Shown: positions 7,115 through 16,121 of the stretch, one piece after another
Numbering within the stretch: the stretch's first letter is position 1
Layout of the letters: the number at the start of each line of letters is the position of its first letter
Source: an uncultured Arthrobacter sp.
Lineage (GTDB): Bacteria; Actinomycetota; Actinomycetes; Actinomycetales; Micrococcaceae
Direction: 5' to 3'
Assembly: GCF_902805515.1 (NCBI RefSeq)
Contig: NZ_CADCTE010000079.1
Span: 1-43,828 of the forward strand
Length of the DNA stretch: 43,828 nucleotides
Program-made: the position numbers and the translations under genes
The notes under the pieces: model-generated
The model's input: only the letters and a program-made list of their open reading frames with translations
What the model was told of the DNA's origin: nothing
Databases searched by the model: none

Positions 7115-10100
7115 GTGGTTTCAACAGCAGCGTCCCGTGAGTCCTTCGTCCACCTTCACAATCACACCGAGTACTCGATGCTCGACGGGGCCGCGAAGCT
7201 GACCGACCTCTTCAGCCACACCGAAGAGCTCGGCATGAACGCGCTGGCCACCACCGACCACGGGTTCGTGTTCGGGGCCTTCGACTTCTGGAGCAAGGCC
7301 CGCAGCGCCGGCATCAAACCGATCATCGGGGTGGAGGCGTACCTGACCCCGGGCACCGCCCGCTCCGACCGCACCCGCGTCCAGTGGGGCGGGGGAGGGC
7401 GCGACGACGTCTCCGGCGCCGGCGCCTACACCCACATGACCCTCTGGTCGGAGTCCACCGAGGGCATGCACAACCTGTTCCGGATGTCTTCGCTGGCCTC
7501 CCTCGAGGGGTACCTCTACAAACCCCGCATGGACCGGGACCTGCTGCAGACCTACGGCAAGGGCCTGATCGCCAGCACCGGCTGCCCCTCGGGCGAGGTG
7601 CAGACCAAGCTGCGGCTGGGGCTCTACCAGGAGGCAAAGCAGGCGGCCTCGGACTTCCGTGACATCTTCGGTGCCGAAAACTACTTCTGCGAGCTGATGG
7701 ACCACGGGCTCGACATCGAACGCAACGTCCAGGCCGACCTGATCAAGCTGGCCCGCGAACTGGGGCTGCCGCTGGTCGCCACCAACGACCTTCACTACAC
7801 CCACGCCGAGGACTCCAAGGCGCACGCGGCCCTGCTGTGCGTCCAGTCCGGGTCCACCCTGGCCGACCCCAAGCGCTTCAAGTTCGACGCCGACGAGTTC
7901 TACCTCAAGTCGCCCGCCGAGATGCGGGCCATCTTCCGCGACTACCCCGAGGCCTGCGACAACACGCTGCTCATCGCCGAGCGGTGCGACGTCGAGTTCA
8001 ACACCAAGGCCAACTACATGCCCCGCTTCCCGGTGCCCGAGGGGGAGAACGAGCAGTCCTGGTTCGTCAAGGAGGTCGAGACCGGCCTGGCCTACCGCTA
8101 CCCCGGCGGCGTCCCCGACGACGTGCGCAAGCAGGCCGAGTTCGAGGTCGGCGTCATCACCCAGATGGGCTTCCCCGGATACTTCCTCGTGGTGGCCGAC
8201 TTCATCAACTGGGCCAAGAACAACGGCATCCGGGTCGGTCCCGGCCGCGGCTCCGGCGCCGGCTCCATGGTGGCCTACGCCATGCGCATCACCGACCTCG
8301 ACCCGCTCAAGCACGGACTGATCTTCGAGCGCTTCCTGAACCCCGAGCGCGTCTCCATGCCCGACTTCGACGTCGACTTCGATGATCGCCGCCGCTCCGA
8401 GGTGATCCGCTACGTCACCGAGAAGTACGGCGACGAGCGCGTCGCCATGATCGTCACCTACGGCACCATCAAGGCCAAGCAGGCCCTGAAGGACTCCTCG
8501 CGCGTCATGGGCTACCCGTTCTCCACGGGGGAGCGGCTCACCAAGGCCATGCCGCCGGACGTCATGGGCAAGGGCCTGGCCCTGGCCGACGTGCACAACA
8601 AGGACGCCAAGCGCTACTCCGAGGCCGACGAGCTGCGCGAGCTGCTCAAGACCGACCCCGACTCCGCCAAGGTGTTCGAGACGGCACTGGGCCTCGAGGG
8701 CCTGAAGCGCCAGTGGGGCGTCCACGCCGCCGGCGTCATCATGTCCTCGGACCCGCTGATCGACATCATCCCGATCATGCGCCGCGACCAGGACGGCCAG
8801 ATCATCACCCAGTTCGACTACCCCACCTGCGAGGGGCTCGGACTGATCAAGATGGACTTCCTCGGGCTGCGGAACCTCACGATCATCACCGACGCCGTGG
8901 AGAACATCACGGCGAACAAGGGCACCGACCTGGTCCTCGAGGACCTCGAGCTCGACGACAAGGCCTCCTACGAGCTGCTGGCCCGCGGCGACACCCTGGG
9001 CGTGTTCCAGCTCGACGGCGGGCCGATGCGCTCCCTGCTCAAGCTCATGCGCCCCGACAATTTCGAAGACATCTCCGCGGTGCTGGCGCTCTACCGTCCC
9101 GGGCCGATGGGCGTGAACTCGCACACGAACTACGCCCTGCGCAAGAACGGGCTCCAGGAGATCGAGCCGATCCACCCCGAGCTCGAGGGCCCGCTCGAGG
9201 AGATCCTGGGCGGCACCTACGGCCTGATCGTCTACCAGGAGCAGGTGATGTCCGCGGCCCAGAAGCTGGCGAACTTCACCCTCGGCCAGGCGGACATGCT
9301 CCGGCGCGCCATGGGCAAGAAGAAGAAGTCGGAGCTGGACAAGCAGCAGGCCGACTTCTTCGCCGGCATGAAGGAAAACGGCTACTCGCAGGCCGCCATG
9401 GACAAGCTGTGGACCGTCCTCGAATCCTTCTCGGACTACGCGTTCAACAAGGCCCACACCGCCGCGTACGGGCTGATCTCCTACTGGACGGCCTACCTCA
9501 AGGCCCACTACCCGGCCGAATACATGGCCGCCCTGCTCACCAGCGTCGGCGACGACAAGGACAAGCTGGCCATCTACCTCAACGAGTGCCGCAGGATGGG
9601 CATCACCGTCCTGCCGCCGGACGTCAACGAGTCGAGCGTGAACTTCACCCCGGTCGGCAACGACATCCGCTTCGGCATGGGCGCCATCCGCAACGTCGGC
9701 GCGAACGTCGTCGGGGCGATGGTCACCGCCCGCGAGGAGAAGGGCGACTTCACCTCCTTCAGCGACTTCCTGCAGAAGGTCCCCGCCGTCGTCTGCAACA
9801 AGCGCACCATCGAGTCCCTGATCAAGGCCGGTGCCTTCGACTCGCTCAAGCACCCCCGCCGGGCGCTGGCGATGATCCATGAGGAGGCCGTCGACTCGGT
9901 CATCGTGCTCAAGCGCAATGAGGCCGCGAACCAGTTCGACCTGTTCAGCGCCTTCGACGACCCGGGCGCCGGCAGCAGCCTCTCGGTCGAGGTGCCGGAC
10001 CTGCCCGAATGGGAGAAGAAGGACAAGCTCTCCTTCGAACGCGACATGCTCGGCCTCTACGTTTCGGACCACCCGCTGCAGGGCCTCGAGGGGATCCTCA

Positions 10101-10654
10101 GCCAGCACGCCGACCTGACGATCCCCTCGGTGATCAGCGACGAGGGCCCGGCCGACGGCGCCATTGTCACCATCGCGGGCATGATCACCTCGCTGCAGCG
10201 GCGGATCGCCAAGAACAGCGGCAATGCCTACGCCCGCGCGGAGATCGAGGACCTTGCCGGGTCGATGGAGGTCATGTTCTTCGGGCAGGTGTACGGGCCG
10301 ATCTCGGGCGTGCTCGCCGAGGACCTCATCGTGGTGGTGCGCGGCCGGCTGCAGCGCCGGGACGACGGCGCGGTGATGCTCAACGCGCAGGAACTCACGG
10401 TGCCCGACCTCAGCGAGGGCCACTCCGGGCCCGTCGTCATCTCCATGGCCCAGCACAAGGCCACCGAGGCGGCGGTGACGGCCCTGGGCGAGGTGCTGCG
10501 CACCCATCCGGGCACCAGCGAGGTGCAGATCCGGCTCAACGGCAACCGCAAGGTTGAGGTGATGAAGCTCGGAGTGGACCTGCGGGTGAACCCCACCCCG
10601 TCGCTGTTCGGGGACCTCAAGGTGCTGCTCGGCCCCGCCTGCCTTGATGCCTGA
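7115..10654 (+). CDS. dnaE: DNA polymerase III alpha subunit DnaE
   Basis: DnaE is the replicative polymerase catalytic subunit. The 1179-residue product starts with the PHP domain (FVHLHNHTEYSMLDG at about 11-25 and ATTDHGF), which in actinobacterial DnaE1 is the metal-dependent proofreading exonuclease. The polymerase core follows, with GPGRGSGAGSMVAYA near 375 and the catalytic aspartates in PDFDVDFDDRR near 415-425. The motif AFNKAHTAAYGLISYWTAYLK is near 775. A C-terminal OB fold (TIAGMITSLQRRIAKNSGNA) follows from about residue 1020. Length and motifs indicate the essential DnaE1 rather than the DnaE2 mutagenesis polymerase. The GTG start is probably leaderless. The TGA stop lies inside the first unit of a 17-bp tandem repeat. 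Confidence 0.97.
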   Translation: MVSTAASRESFVHLHNHTEYSMLDGAAKLTDLFSHTEELGMNALATTDHGFVFGAFDFWSKARSAGIKPIIGVEAYLTPGTARSDRTRVQWGGGGRDDVSGAGAYTHMTLWSESTEGMHNLFRMSSLASLEGYLYKPRMDRDLLQTYGKGLIASTGCPSGEVQTKLRLGLYQEAKQAASDFRDIFGAENYFCELMDHGLDIERNVQADLIKLARELGLPLVATNDLHYTHAEDSKAHAALLCVQSGSTLADPKRFKFDADEFYLKSPAEMRAIFRDYPEACDNTLLIAERCDVEFNTKANYMPRFPVPEGENEQSWFVKEVETGLAYRYPGGVPDDVRKQAEFEVGVITQMGFPGYFLVVADFINWAKNNGIRVGPGRGSGAGSMVAYAMRITDLDPLKHGLIFERFLNPERVSMPDFDVDFDDRRRSEVIRYVTEKYGDERVAMIVTYGTIKAKQALKDSSRVMGYPFSTGERLTKAMPPDVMGKGLALADVHNKDAKRYSEADELRELLKTDPDSAKVFETALGLEGLKRQWGVHAAGVIMSSDPLIDIIPIMRRDQDGQIITQFDYPTCEGLGLIKMDFLGLRNLTIITDAVENITANKGTDLVLEDLELDDKASYELLARGDTLGVFQLDGGPMRSLLKLMRPDNFEDISAVLALYRPGPMGVNSHTNYALRKNGLQEIEPIHPELEGPLEEILGGTYGLIVYQEQVMSAAQKLANFTLGQADMLRRAMGKKKKSELDKQQADFFAGMKENGYSQAAMDKLWTVLESFSDYAFNKAHTAAYGLISYWTAYLKAHYPAEYMAALLTSVGDDKDKLAIYLNECRRMGITVLPPDVNESSVNFTPVGNDIRFGMGAIRNVGANVVGAMVTAREEKGDFTSFSDFLQKVPAVVCNKRTIESLIKAGAFDSLKHPRRALAMIHEEAVDSVIVLKRNEAANQFDLFSAFDDPGAGSSLSVEVPDLPEWEKKDKLSFERDMLGLYVSDHPLQGLEGILSQHADLTIPSVISDEGPADGAIVTIAGMITSLQRRIAKNSGNAYARAEIEDLAGSMEVMFFGQVYGPISGVLAEDLIVVVRGRLQRRDDGAVMLNAQELTVPDLSEGHSGPVVISMAQHKATEAAVTALGEVLRTHPGTSEVQIRLNGNRKVEVMKLGVDLRVNPTPSLFGDLKVLLGPACLDA

Positions 10655-10795
10655 GGCTGCGGCCGCCTGATCAGGCCGGCCGCCTGAGCAGGCCGGCCGC
10701 CTGATCAGACTGGACGCCTGAGGCTGCCGGCCGCCTGATCAGACTGGACGCCTGAGGCTGCCTGGACGCCTGAGCAGGCCGGCCGCCGGGGCAGC
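10648..10795. repeat. 17-bp degenerate tandem repeat downstream of dnaE
   Basis: Eight units built around CGCCTGATCAG or CGCCTGAGCAG/CGCCTGAGGCTG occur with their CCTGA cores at 10650, 10666, 10683, 10700, 10717, 10734, 10751 and 10769, spacings of 16-18 with 17 dominant. A ninth, decayed unit follows near 10785. The dnaE stop TGA is the TGA of the first core. Three units contain the palindrome CTGATCAG. The array fills nearly the whole gap to the convergent flavin reductase gene and may serve as the 3' end for both. Confidence 0.9.
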
Positions 10796-10812
10796 ACTCT
10801 CCGGCCGATGCC

Positions 10813-11334
10813 TCAGATGATGTAGTCGGTGGGCGCGGCGTAGCCGCCCCCGTGGTACAGCAGCGGCGCGCCGTCGGCCCCGGTGCCTCCCTCGGTCACC
10901 TCGGCGACGACCACCGCATTGTTCTCGAAGGACAGCCTCATGGTGATGCGTCCGATCAGCCAGCCGGCCACCCCGTGCAGCAGGGGGACCCCGTGGGAGC
11001 CCGGGCTCCAGTGGTCCCCGCCGAAGCGGTCCGAGGTGCGGGCGAACCGGTCCGCGAGGGCCTGGTTGTTCAGGCCCAGCATGTGGACGCCGACGTAACT
11101 GGTGTTGGCCACGGCGGGCCAGGAGGAGGACCCCCGCGACATATTGAAGGTGAAACGGGCCGGGTCGGCCGAAAGGGACGCCACGGAGGTGGCGGTGAAC
11201 CCGAAGGGCTGTCCGTTGTAGGACGCGGTAATGATGGCGACCCCGGCCGCATGGCGGCGGAAAACTCCACGGAATGCCGATCCGGGGCCCGGATCGGCGG
11301 CGGCAGGACTGTCCTTCACCAGGTTTCCTTCCAT
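10813..11334 (-). CDS. Flavin reductase-like FMN-binding protein
   Basis: The 173-residue product matches the flavin reductase domain family (split beta-barrel, FMN-binding). Members supply reduced flavin to two-component monooxygenases or act as stand-alone NAD(P)H:flavin oxidoreductases. Recognisable are FRGVFRRHAAGVAIITA near 21-37, the FMN-contact run GFTATSVASLSADPARFTFNMSR (partly quoted: FTATSVASLS) near 45-67, SYVGVHMLG near 79-87, and a C-terminal LLYHGGGYAAP that matches the usual YHRGGY ending. The start is ATG at 11334 with GGAGGAGCC just upstream. No monooxygenase partner is encoded nearby, so the physiological substrate is unknown. The gene converges on dnaE. Confidence 0.88.
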   Translation of the reverse strand: MEGNLVKDSPAAADPGPGSAFRGVFRRHAAGVAIITASYNGQPFGFTATSVASLSADPARFTFNMSRGSSSWPAVANTSYVGVHMLGLNNQALADRFARTSDRFGGDHWSPGSHGVPLLHGVAGWLIGRITMRLSFENNAVVVAEVTEGGTGADGAPLLYHGGGYAAPTDYII

Positions 11335-11443
11335 GGCTCCTCCTTCAACTTTGCGGTCCGCACCCCGCGTGCGGGGACGGACGCCGGCGGCTCCGGCAAT
11401 CCTTCAACCCTAGGCGAGCCGGGCGGCGGGGGCGTGCTTTTGT

Positions 11444-11456
11444 TAATGTAGAAGTC
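11444..11456 (+). promoter_or_regulatory. -10 element for a probably leaderless membrane-protein gene
   Basis: TAATGT at 11444-11449 lies seven bases before the ATG at 11457, and no ribosome binding site is present. This is consistent with a leaderless transcript. Confidence 0.45.
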
Positions 11457-11981
11457 ATGCACCCCTCCCGCCCGCACGACGCCGGCTCCTACCCACCCCC
11501 GGTGTACGCCCCGGCCCCGAACCGCACGGCGGCCCCTCCCGTGGGCCTGCTGTGGTGGGCGGGCTCCACGGCGGTGCTCGGTATCGTCCTGGGCGTGTTC
11601 TGGTGGCTCGGCGCCCCGGGCGGGATTCTCTTCGGCGACGGACGCCTCCCTGGCACCTGGCTGCTGCGCGACCTGACCCTCGCGGGGCTTGAACTCGTCG
11701 CGGGCGTAGCCGTGGGAACGGTGCTGGCACGGCGCCTCGGGCGGCCCGGCGGGCTGAGGCGGCTCCTGGCCGCTGTCGGCGGCTCAATTCTCGGGTCCCT
11801 GCTCGCCGTCCTGGTCGGCACAGCGCTCGGTGCGTGGATCGGCCCCCAGGGCAGCCCCGAGATCCCCGGGTCGGACTTTGGCCTCCATTCGCCGGGCGCC
11901 GCAGCCATCTGGCCGGCGGCCGCAGCCCTCATCGTGTTCGCCGCCGCCCTGTTCGACTGGCTGCAGCGCGGCCGTCCCTGA
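11457..11981 (+). CDS. Small integral membrane protein of unknown function
   Basis: The 174-residue product has a Pro-rich N-tail (PHDAGSYPPPVYAPAPNRT) and four hydrophobic segments at about 28-50, 73-92, 103-126 and 147-166. The segments are rich in Gly and Ala, with a GGSILGSLLAVLVGTALGAW run. No catalytic motif is visible. Size and four-helix layout resemble the DUF2567-type membrane proteins of actinobacteria, but I cannot confirm this from sequence. The ATG at 11457 is chosen because a -10-like box sits seven bases upstream and the tail length is reasonable. It precedes hisD by 38 bp; hisD has its own -10, so they need not be one operon. Confidence 0.75.
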   Translation: MHPSRPHDAGSYPPPVYAPAPNRTAAPPVGLLWWAGSTAVLGIVLGVFWWLGAPGGILFGDGRLPGTWLLRDLTLAGLELVAGVAVGTVLARRLGRPGGLRRLLAAVGGSILGSLLAVLVGTALGAWIGPQGSPEIPGSDFGLHSPGAAAIWPAAAALIVFAAALFDWLQRGRP

Positions 11982-12007
11982 CAGCGGGCTCGCGTCCCGG
12001 GCGCCGG

Positions 12008-12019
12008 TAGACTGGCCGA
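12008..12019 (+). promoter_or_regulatory. -10 element for a leaderless hisD transcript
   Basis: TAGACT at 12008-12013 is followed by six bases and the GTG at 12020. No ribosome binding site is present. The spacing puts the transcript start on the start codon. Confidence 0.6.
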
Positions 12020-13381
12020 GTGGAAAATCCAGCTGCCGCCCCGGCCCGCGAGGGCTTCCGAACCATCGACCTTCGGGGTCTCTCCCTCAGCCGGCGTGAG
12101 CTGAAGCGCGCGCTGCCCCGGCCGGTGGTGGGGGAGCATCCGCCCGAAGAGGCGGTCGGCCGGATCCTTGAGGACGTCCGGAACCGGGGCCTGCCGGCCC
12201 TGAGGGAGCTCGCCCGCCGCTTCGACGGCGTGGAGCAGGACCACCCCCGGGTGCCCGCCGACGTCCTTCGCAGCTCCCTGGAGAACCTCGACCCGCAGGT
12301 CCGTGCGGCCCTGGATGAAGCGATCACCCGCGCCCGGCTGTTCGCCGCGGCGCAGGTCCCGGCCGAGGTGGAGGTGAGCCCGGCCCCGGGGGCACGGCTC
12401 GTGTCCCGCTGGGTTCCCGTCGACCGGGTGGGCCTCTACGTGCCCGGCGGCCTGGCGGTCTACCCCTCGTCGGTGGTGATGAACGTCGTTCCCGCGCAGG
12501 CGGCCGGTGTCCCCTCGATCGCCCTCGCCTCCCCGCCGCAGAAGGAGTGGGGCGGCTGGCCGCACCCGGTCATCCTGGCGGCGGCGGCCCTGCTCGGAAT
12601 CACCGAGGTGTATGCGATCGGCGGCGCCCAGGCGGTGGCGGCCTTTGCCTACGGCCTCGAGGAGGCCGACGGCCACCCGTCCCTTGAACCGGTCGACGTC
12701 GTCACCGGGCCCGGAAATGTCTTCGTCGCCACGGCCAAGAGGCTCGTCCGCGGCGTCGTCGGCATCGACTCGGAGGCGGGCACCACCGAGATCGCGGTGC
12801 TGGCCGACGCCGGCGCCGACCCCGTCCTCGTCGCCGCGGACCTGGTCAGCCAGGCCGAACACGACCCGCAGGCAGCCTCGGTGCTCATCACGGACTCCGC
12901 CGCACTTGCCGACGCGGTGCGTATCGAACTCGGCCGGCAGGCGGACGCCACCCGGCACCGCGAACGGGTGCTCACGGCCCTGTCCGGTCCGCAGTCGGGG
13001 GTGATCCTGGTCGACGACCTCGACTCCGGCCTTGAGGTCTGCAACGCCTACGCCGCCGAGCACCTCGAGATCCACACCGCCGACGCCGCGGCCGCCGCCG
13101 CCCGGGTCCGCAACGCGGGCGCGGTGTTCGTCGGACCGTACAGCCCCGTCAGCCTCGGCGACTACTGCGCCGGCTCCAACCACGTGCTGCCCACCGGGGG
13201 GACCGCCTCCTTCGCGTCCGGGCTCAACACGACGACCTTCCTGCGGGCACAGCAGGTGGTGGAGTATTCACGGAGTGCGCTTTCGGAGGTCAGCGCGCCC
13301 ATCCTGGCGCTGTCGGAGGCCGAGAACCTGCCCGCACACGGCGACGCCGTACGGGCGCGCTTCCCCGGCAATAACCACTAG
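12020..13381 (+). CDS. hisD: Histidinol dehydrogenase
   Basis: HisD catalyses the last two steps of histidine synthesis, oxidising histidinol to histidinal and then histidine with NAD+ and a catalytic zinc. The 453-residue product has [27 protein letters not shown] near 134-160, the NAD-binding segment [19 protein letters not shown] near 230, the zinc-site run [11 protein letters not shown] near 275-285, AEHLEIHT near 347, and [18 protein letters not shown] near 386-404. All conserved blocks are present and length is slightly above average. The start is GTG at 12020. Other his genes are not in the window; they may follow elsewhere. The TAG stop is part of a putative NrdR box that belongs to the next gene. 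Confidence 0.96.
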   Translation: MENPAAAPAREGFRTIDLRGLSLSRRELKRALPRPVVGEHPPEEAVGRILEDVRNRGLPALRELARRFDGVEQDHPRVPADVLRSSLENLDPQVRAALDEAITRARLFAAAQVPAEVEVSPAPGARLVSRWVPVDRVGLYVPGGLAVYPSSVVMNVVPAQAAGVPSIALASPPQKEWGGWPHPVILAAAALLGITEVYAIGGAQAVAAFAYGLEEADGHPSLEPVDVVTGPGNVFVATAKRLVRGVVGIDSEAGTTEIAVLADAGADPVLVAADLVSQAEHDPQAASVLITDSAALADAVRIELGRQADATRHRERVLTALSGPQSGVILVDDLDSGLEVCNAYAAEHLEIHTADAAAAAARVRNAGAVFVGPYSPVSLGDYCAGSNHVLPTGGTASFASGLNTTTFLRAQQVVEYSRSALSEVSAPILALSEAENLPAHGDAVRARFPGNNH

Positions 13382-13428
13382 ATGTGGTAATTGCACGCTT
13401 GTAGTTTCCCTACATCTGGTTCTACACT
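13374..13428 (+). promoter_or_regulatory. nrdR promoter with two putative NrdR boxes
   Basis: ACCACTAGATGTGGTA (13374-13389) and, in reverse sense, CCCTACATCTGGTTCT (13408-13423) share the ACATCT core of NrdR boxes and lie 34 bp apart centre to centre. TTGTAG (13399-13404) and TACACT (13423-13428) form a promoter with an 18-bp spacer. The second box fills the spacer between -35 and -10, where a bound protein would block RNA polymerase. NrdR boxes are known to occur in pairs, normally about three helical turns apart. Autoregulation of nrdR is inferred. Confidence 0.6.
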
Positions 13429-13496
13429 TGAACCATCCGGAGCGCTCAGCGGTCCGGTACCCGCCCATCCGGCCCGAGCGGAGACAGGAGTACGCA

Positions 13497-13994
13497 GTGC
13501 ATTGCCCCTACTGCCGCAACTCCGACTCCCGGGTCGTTGACAGCCGGCTGGCCGACGACGGTTCGGCGATCCGCCGGCGCCGGCAGTGCCACGCGTGCGG
13601 GCGCAGGTTCACCACGGTGGAGACGACAAGCCTCAGCGTCATCAAGCGCTCGGGTGCCGGTGAACCCTTCAGCCGCGGCAAGGTGATCAACGGCGTGCGG
13701 AAGGCCTGCCAGGGCCGGCCGGTCACCGAGGACGACCTCGCCCTCCTGGCCCAGGAAGTCGAAGAATCGGTGCGCGCCAGCGGCGTCGCCGAGATCGACG
13801 CCCACGAGGTGGGGCTCGCGATTCTGGGCCCCCTGCGGAAGCTCGACCAGATCGCCTACCTGCGCTTCGCCAGCGTGTATCAGGGCTTTGAATCCCTTGA
13901 GGACTTCGAAGAGGCCATCGCCACCCTTCGGCTCCAGTCCTCCGAAAACGCAAAGGTACCCTCGGGGGCGCAGCGGCCCCTGAGCGCGCACTAG
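13497..13994 (+). CDS. nrdR: Transcriptional repressor NrdR
   Basis: NrdR represses ribonucleotide reductase genes in response to dATP/ATP. The 165-residue product starts [16 protein letters not shown] and has a zinc ribbon with Cys3, Cys6, Cys31 and Cys34 (CPYC and CHAC), followed by RRFTTVET. An ATP-cone runs from about residue 49 ([20 protein letters not shown]) to about 139, ending in [14 protein letters not shown]. The GTG at 13497 has AGGAG at 13486-13490. The frame is open well upstream through hisD, but the zinc ribbon fixes the start. No ribonucleotide reductase gene is in the window, so the regulated target is likely elsewhere besides nrdR itself. Confidence 0.96.
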   Translation: MHCPYCRNSDSRVVDSRLADDGSAIRRRRQCHACGRRFTTVETTSLSVIKRSGAGEPFSRGKVINGVRKACQGRPVTEDDLALLAQEVEESVRASGVAEIDAHEVGLAILGPLRKLDQIAYLRFASVYQGFESLEDFEEAIATLRLQSSENAKVPSGAQRPLSAH

Positions 13995-14009
13995 GTGCGC
14001 CATTGAACC

Positions 14010-14049
14010 CCGGTGGTGGCGGCGGAGGGGAAGCCGGCGCCACCACCGG
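14010..14049 (+). terminator. Hairpin after nrdR
   Basis: CCGGTGGTGGCG (14010-14021) and CGCCACCACCGG (14038-14049) pair perfectly over 12 bp with a 16-nt loop. It lies 15 bp after the nrdR stop. There is no T run, so it may be a rho-assisted or mRNA-stabilising 3' structure. Confidence 0.5.
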
Positions 14050-14103
14050 CACCACGTCCCAGCGGATCGAAAGGTCCGCATCCTCCTTTCGCGTCCAACG
14101 CAG

Positions 14104-14140
14104 AAAAAACCGTGCCTTCCGGTGTTGCCGGAAGGCACGG
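14104..14140 (-). terminator. Rho-independent terminator of ppgK
   Basis: CCGTGCCTTCCGG (14110-14122), loop TGTTG and CCGGAAGGCACGG (14128-14140) form a 13-bp stem. On the minus strand it is followed by six T residues (A run 14104-14109 on plus). This is the best intrinsic terminator in the window and serves the minus-strand ppgK gene. Confidence 0.9.
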
Positions 14141-14158
14141 GTTCCATCGAGCGCTGCT

Positions 14159-14206
14159 GCCCCGTGCCTGGGCCGCCTGTACCTTGGGCTGCCTCGTGCC
14201 TGGGCT
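14159..14206. repeat. 16-bp tandem repeat at the ppgK stop codon
   Basis: Read on the minus strand, three contiguous 16-bp units follow the ppgK stop: AGCCCAGGCACGAGGC, AGCCCAAGGTACAGGC and GGCCCAGGCACGGGGC. The first unit begins with the last two bases of the TAG stop. The array ends before the terminator at 14140. Confidence 0.75.
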
Positions 14207-15026
14207 ACTTGGTGCTTGAGGGGGACAGCAGGAGCGCCGCCTGCAGCGCCCCGCCCACGATGCCCGCCTGGTTCTTCAGCTGGGCCGGGACGATCCGGGT
14301 GCGCAGGTCCAGCGAGGGAAGGTATTCGGCGCTGCGCTTGGAGATCCCGCCGCCGACGATGAACAGCTCGGGGGAGAAGAGGAACTCGACGTGGGAGAAG
14401 TACCGCTGGAGCCGCACCGCGTACTCGTCCCAGCCGATCCCGTCCCGTTCACGTGCCACGGCCGACGCCTTGGACTCGGCGTCGTGCCCGTCGATCTCGA
14501 GGTGGCCCAGTTCCGCATTGGGCACCAGCTGTCCGTTGAAGATGAATGCCGAACCGATGCCGGTGCCCAGGGTGATCACCAGGACCGTACCGGCAACGCC
14601 CTTGCCGGCGCCGTAGCGCACCTCGGCCAGGCCGGCGGCGTCAGCGTCGTTGATGACGTGGACGCTCCGGCCGAGCACCCGGGTGAAGAGGGCATCGACG
14701 TCGGTGTCGACCCAGCTCTTGTCGACATTCGCCGCCGAGCGGGCGATGCCGTGCTGGATGATGGCCGGGAAGGTCACACCCACCGGCACATCGGCGGCCG
14801 GACCGCCCGGGCGTGAGGAGAGTTCGGTGACGATCTCGGCAACGACGCCGGCGACCGCCTCCGGGGTGGCGGGCTGGGGAGTCGGAATCCGGTAGCGCTC
14901 ACCGACGATTTCGCCCTTGGCCAGGTCGACAATGCCGCCCTTGATCCCGGTGCCGCCGATATCGACACCGATGACGGTGGCGGGCAGCTTCCGGCCGGGC
15001 TTCTTCTTGTCGATGTCCTTGGGCAT
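14205..15026 (-). CDS. ppgK: Polyphosphate glucokinase
   Basis: PpgK phosphorylates glucose to glucose 6-phosphate using polyphosphate (and often ATP), and is typical of actinobacteria. The 273-residue product is a ROK-fold sugar kinase: the phosphate motif is GVDIGGTGIKGG at 20-31, the catalytic aspartate is Asp127 in INDADAAGLAE, and the second phosphate loop is ITLGTGIGSAF near 151-161. Glucose-contact residues lie in AELGHLEIDGHDAES near 171-185. The zinc-binding cysteine motif of ordinary ROK repressors and glucokinases is absent, as expected for PpgK. The Lys-rich N-tail MPKDIDKKKPGRK is slightly longer than usual. The ATG at 15026 is preceded by GGAGA. It is followed by a 16-bp repeat and a strong terminator. 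Confidence 0.93.
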   Translation of the reverse strand: MPKDIDKKKPGRKLPATVIGVDIGGTGIKGGIVDLAKGEIVGERYRIPTPQPATPEAVAGVVAEIVTELSSRPGGPAADVPVGVTFPAIIQHGIARSAANVDKSWVDTDVDALFTRVLGRSVHVINDADAAGLAEVRYGAGKGVAGTVLVITLGTGIGSAFIFNGQLVPNAELGHLEIDGHDAESKASAVARERDGIGWDEYAVRLQRYFSHVEFLFSPELFIVGGGISKRSAEYLPSLDLRTRIVPAQLKNQAGIVGGALQAALLLSPSSTK

Positions 15027-15122
15027 GATTCTCCAGGTGAGTTTCGTGGCCGGGTGGGCGGTTCGCCCCGTCCCGAGCCGTTTCGTGGATTGGTCGGTGT
15101 GCTCGAACCGCCGTGCGGCGGG

Positions 15123-16001
15123 TCAGGGCAGGGTGAGGATCTCGGCGCCCGTGTCGGTGACGACCAGGGTGTGTTCGAACTGCGCGGTGCGTTTGGCGTC
15201 GCGGGTCACCACGGTCCAGTCGTCGGCCCACATGTCCCACTCGATGGTGCCAAGGGTCAGCATCGGTTCGATGGTGAAGACCATTCCGGTTTCAATCACC
15301 CGGTTGTAGGCGGGGGCGGCGTCGTAGTGCGGGATGATCAGGCCGGTGTGGAATGCCTCGCCGACGCCGTGGCCAGTGAAGTCGCGCACCACGCCGTAGC
15401 CGAAACGGCGCGCGTAGGACTCGATGGCGCGGCCGATCACGTTGATTTCCCGGCCCGGTGCCACGGCCCGGATCGCCCGGTTCAGCGCCTCCTTCGTCCG
15501 CTCCACGAGCAGCCGGGATTCCTCGTCGACGTCGCCGACGAGGAAGGTGGCGTTCGTGTCGCCGTGGACGCCGTCGAGGTAGGCGGTGATGTCGATGTTG
15601 AGGATGTCCCCGTCCCGGAGGACGGTGCTGTCCGGGATGCCGTGGCAGATCACCTCATTGACTGAGGAGCAGATCGATTTGGGAAAGCCGCGGTAGCCCA
15701 GCGTCGACGGGTAGGCGCCGTGGTCGATGAGGAATTCGTGGCCGATCCGGTCGAGGGCATCGGTCGTGACGCCGGGCTGGGCGTGGCGTCCCACCTCCTC
15801 GACGGCCTGGGCGGCCAGCCTGGCGGCCCTGCGGATCTTCTCGATGGTTTCGGCGGTCTTCACCTCCGAGCCGGTGAAGGGGGCCGGGGCCTTGCGGCCG
15901 ACGTATTCAGGGCGGGCGATTCCGGACGGGACGGGGAGCCGGGGACTGACCATGCCGCGCTGGAGCGTTCCAACGGGTGCGGTGCCAGGATTGTGGGGCA
16001 T
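15123..16001 (-). CDS. map: Methionine aminopeptidase, type I
   Basis: MAP removes the initiator methionine from nascent proteins. The 292-residue product is a pita-bread fold metalloenzyme; the five metal ligands are found in [12 protein letters not shown] (Asp), HGDTNATF (Asp), [12 protein letters not shown] (His), FTIEPML (Glu) and FEHTLVV (Glu). The extra N-terminal segment of about 45 residues, Pro-rich with [13 protein letters not shown], is the SH3-binding-like extension seen in the longer actinobacterial MAP. The ATG at 16001 is favoured by a -10-like box 7 bases upstream. An internal Met17 start would also leave the catalytic domain intact. A 96-bp gap separates it from ppgK, which has its own ribosome binding site. 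Confidence 0.95.
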   Translation of the reverse strand: MPHNPGTAPVGTLQRGMVSPRLPVPSGIARPEYVGRKAPAPFTGSEVKTAETIEKIRRAARLAAQAVEEVGRHAQPGVTTDALDRIGHEFLIDHGAYPSTLGYRGFPKSICSSVNEVICHGIPDSTVLRDGDILNIDITAYLDGVHGDTNATFLVGDVDEESRLLVERTKEALNRAIRAVAPGREINVIGRAIESYARRFGYGVVRDFTGHGVGEAFHTGLIIPHYDAAPAYNRVIETGMVFTIEPMLTLGTIEWDMWADDWTVVTRDAKRTAQFEHTLVVTDTGAEILTLP

Positions 16002-16014
16002 ACCCTTGATCTTA
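16002..16014 (-). promoter_or_regulatory. -10 element for a leaderless map transcript
   Basis: On the minus strand, TAAGAT (16014-16009) is separated by seven bases from the ATG at 16001. An overlapping TATAAG is two bases further upstream. The AAGGGT just before the ATG is too close for normal ribosome binding. Confidence 0.5.
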
Positions 16015-16121
16015 TAGGCGGCAGGGTTCAGAGCTGAAAGCGCCGCCTGTCAGGCCGCGGGCGGCTGCCGGAAGCCCGGCACCGGTGGCGGCCGCCATCG
16101 ACGACGCAGGAGGAGAAGACG

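Noticed and set aside
7121..10507. 1128-codon minus-strand open frame opposite dnaE
   Set aside because: The plus strand carries all DnaE motifs; the antisense product is Gly/Val/His-rich and is explained by GC-biased codon positions.
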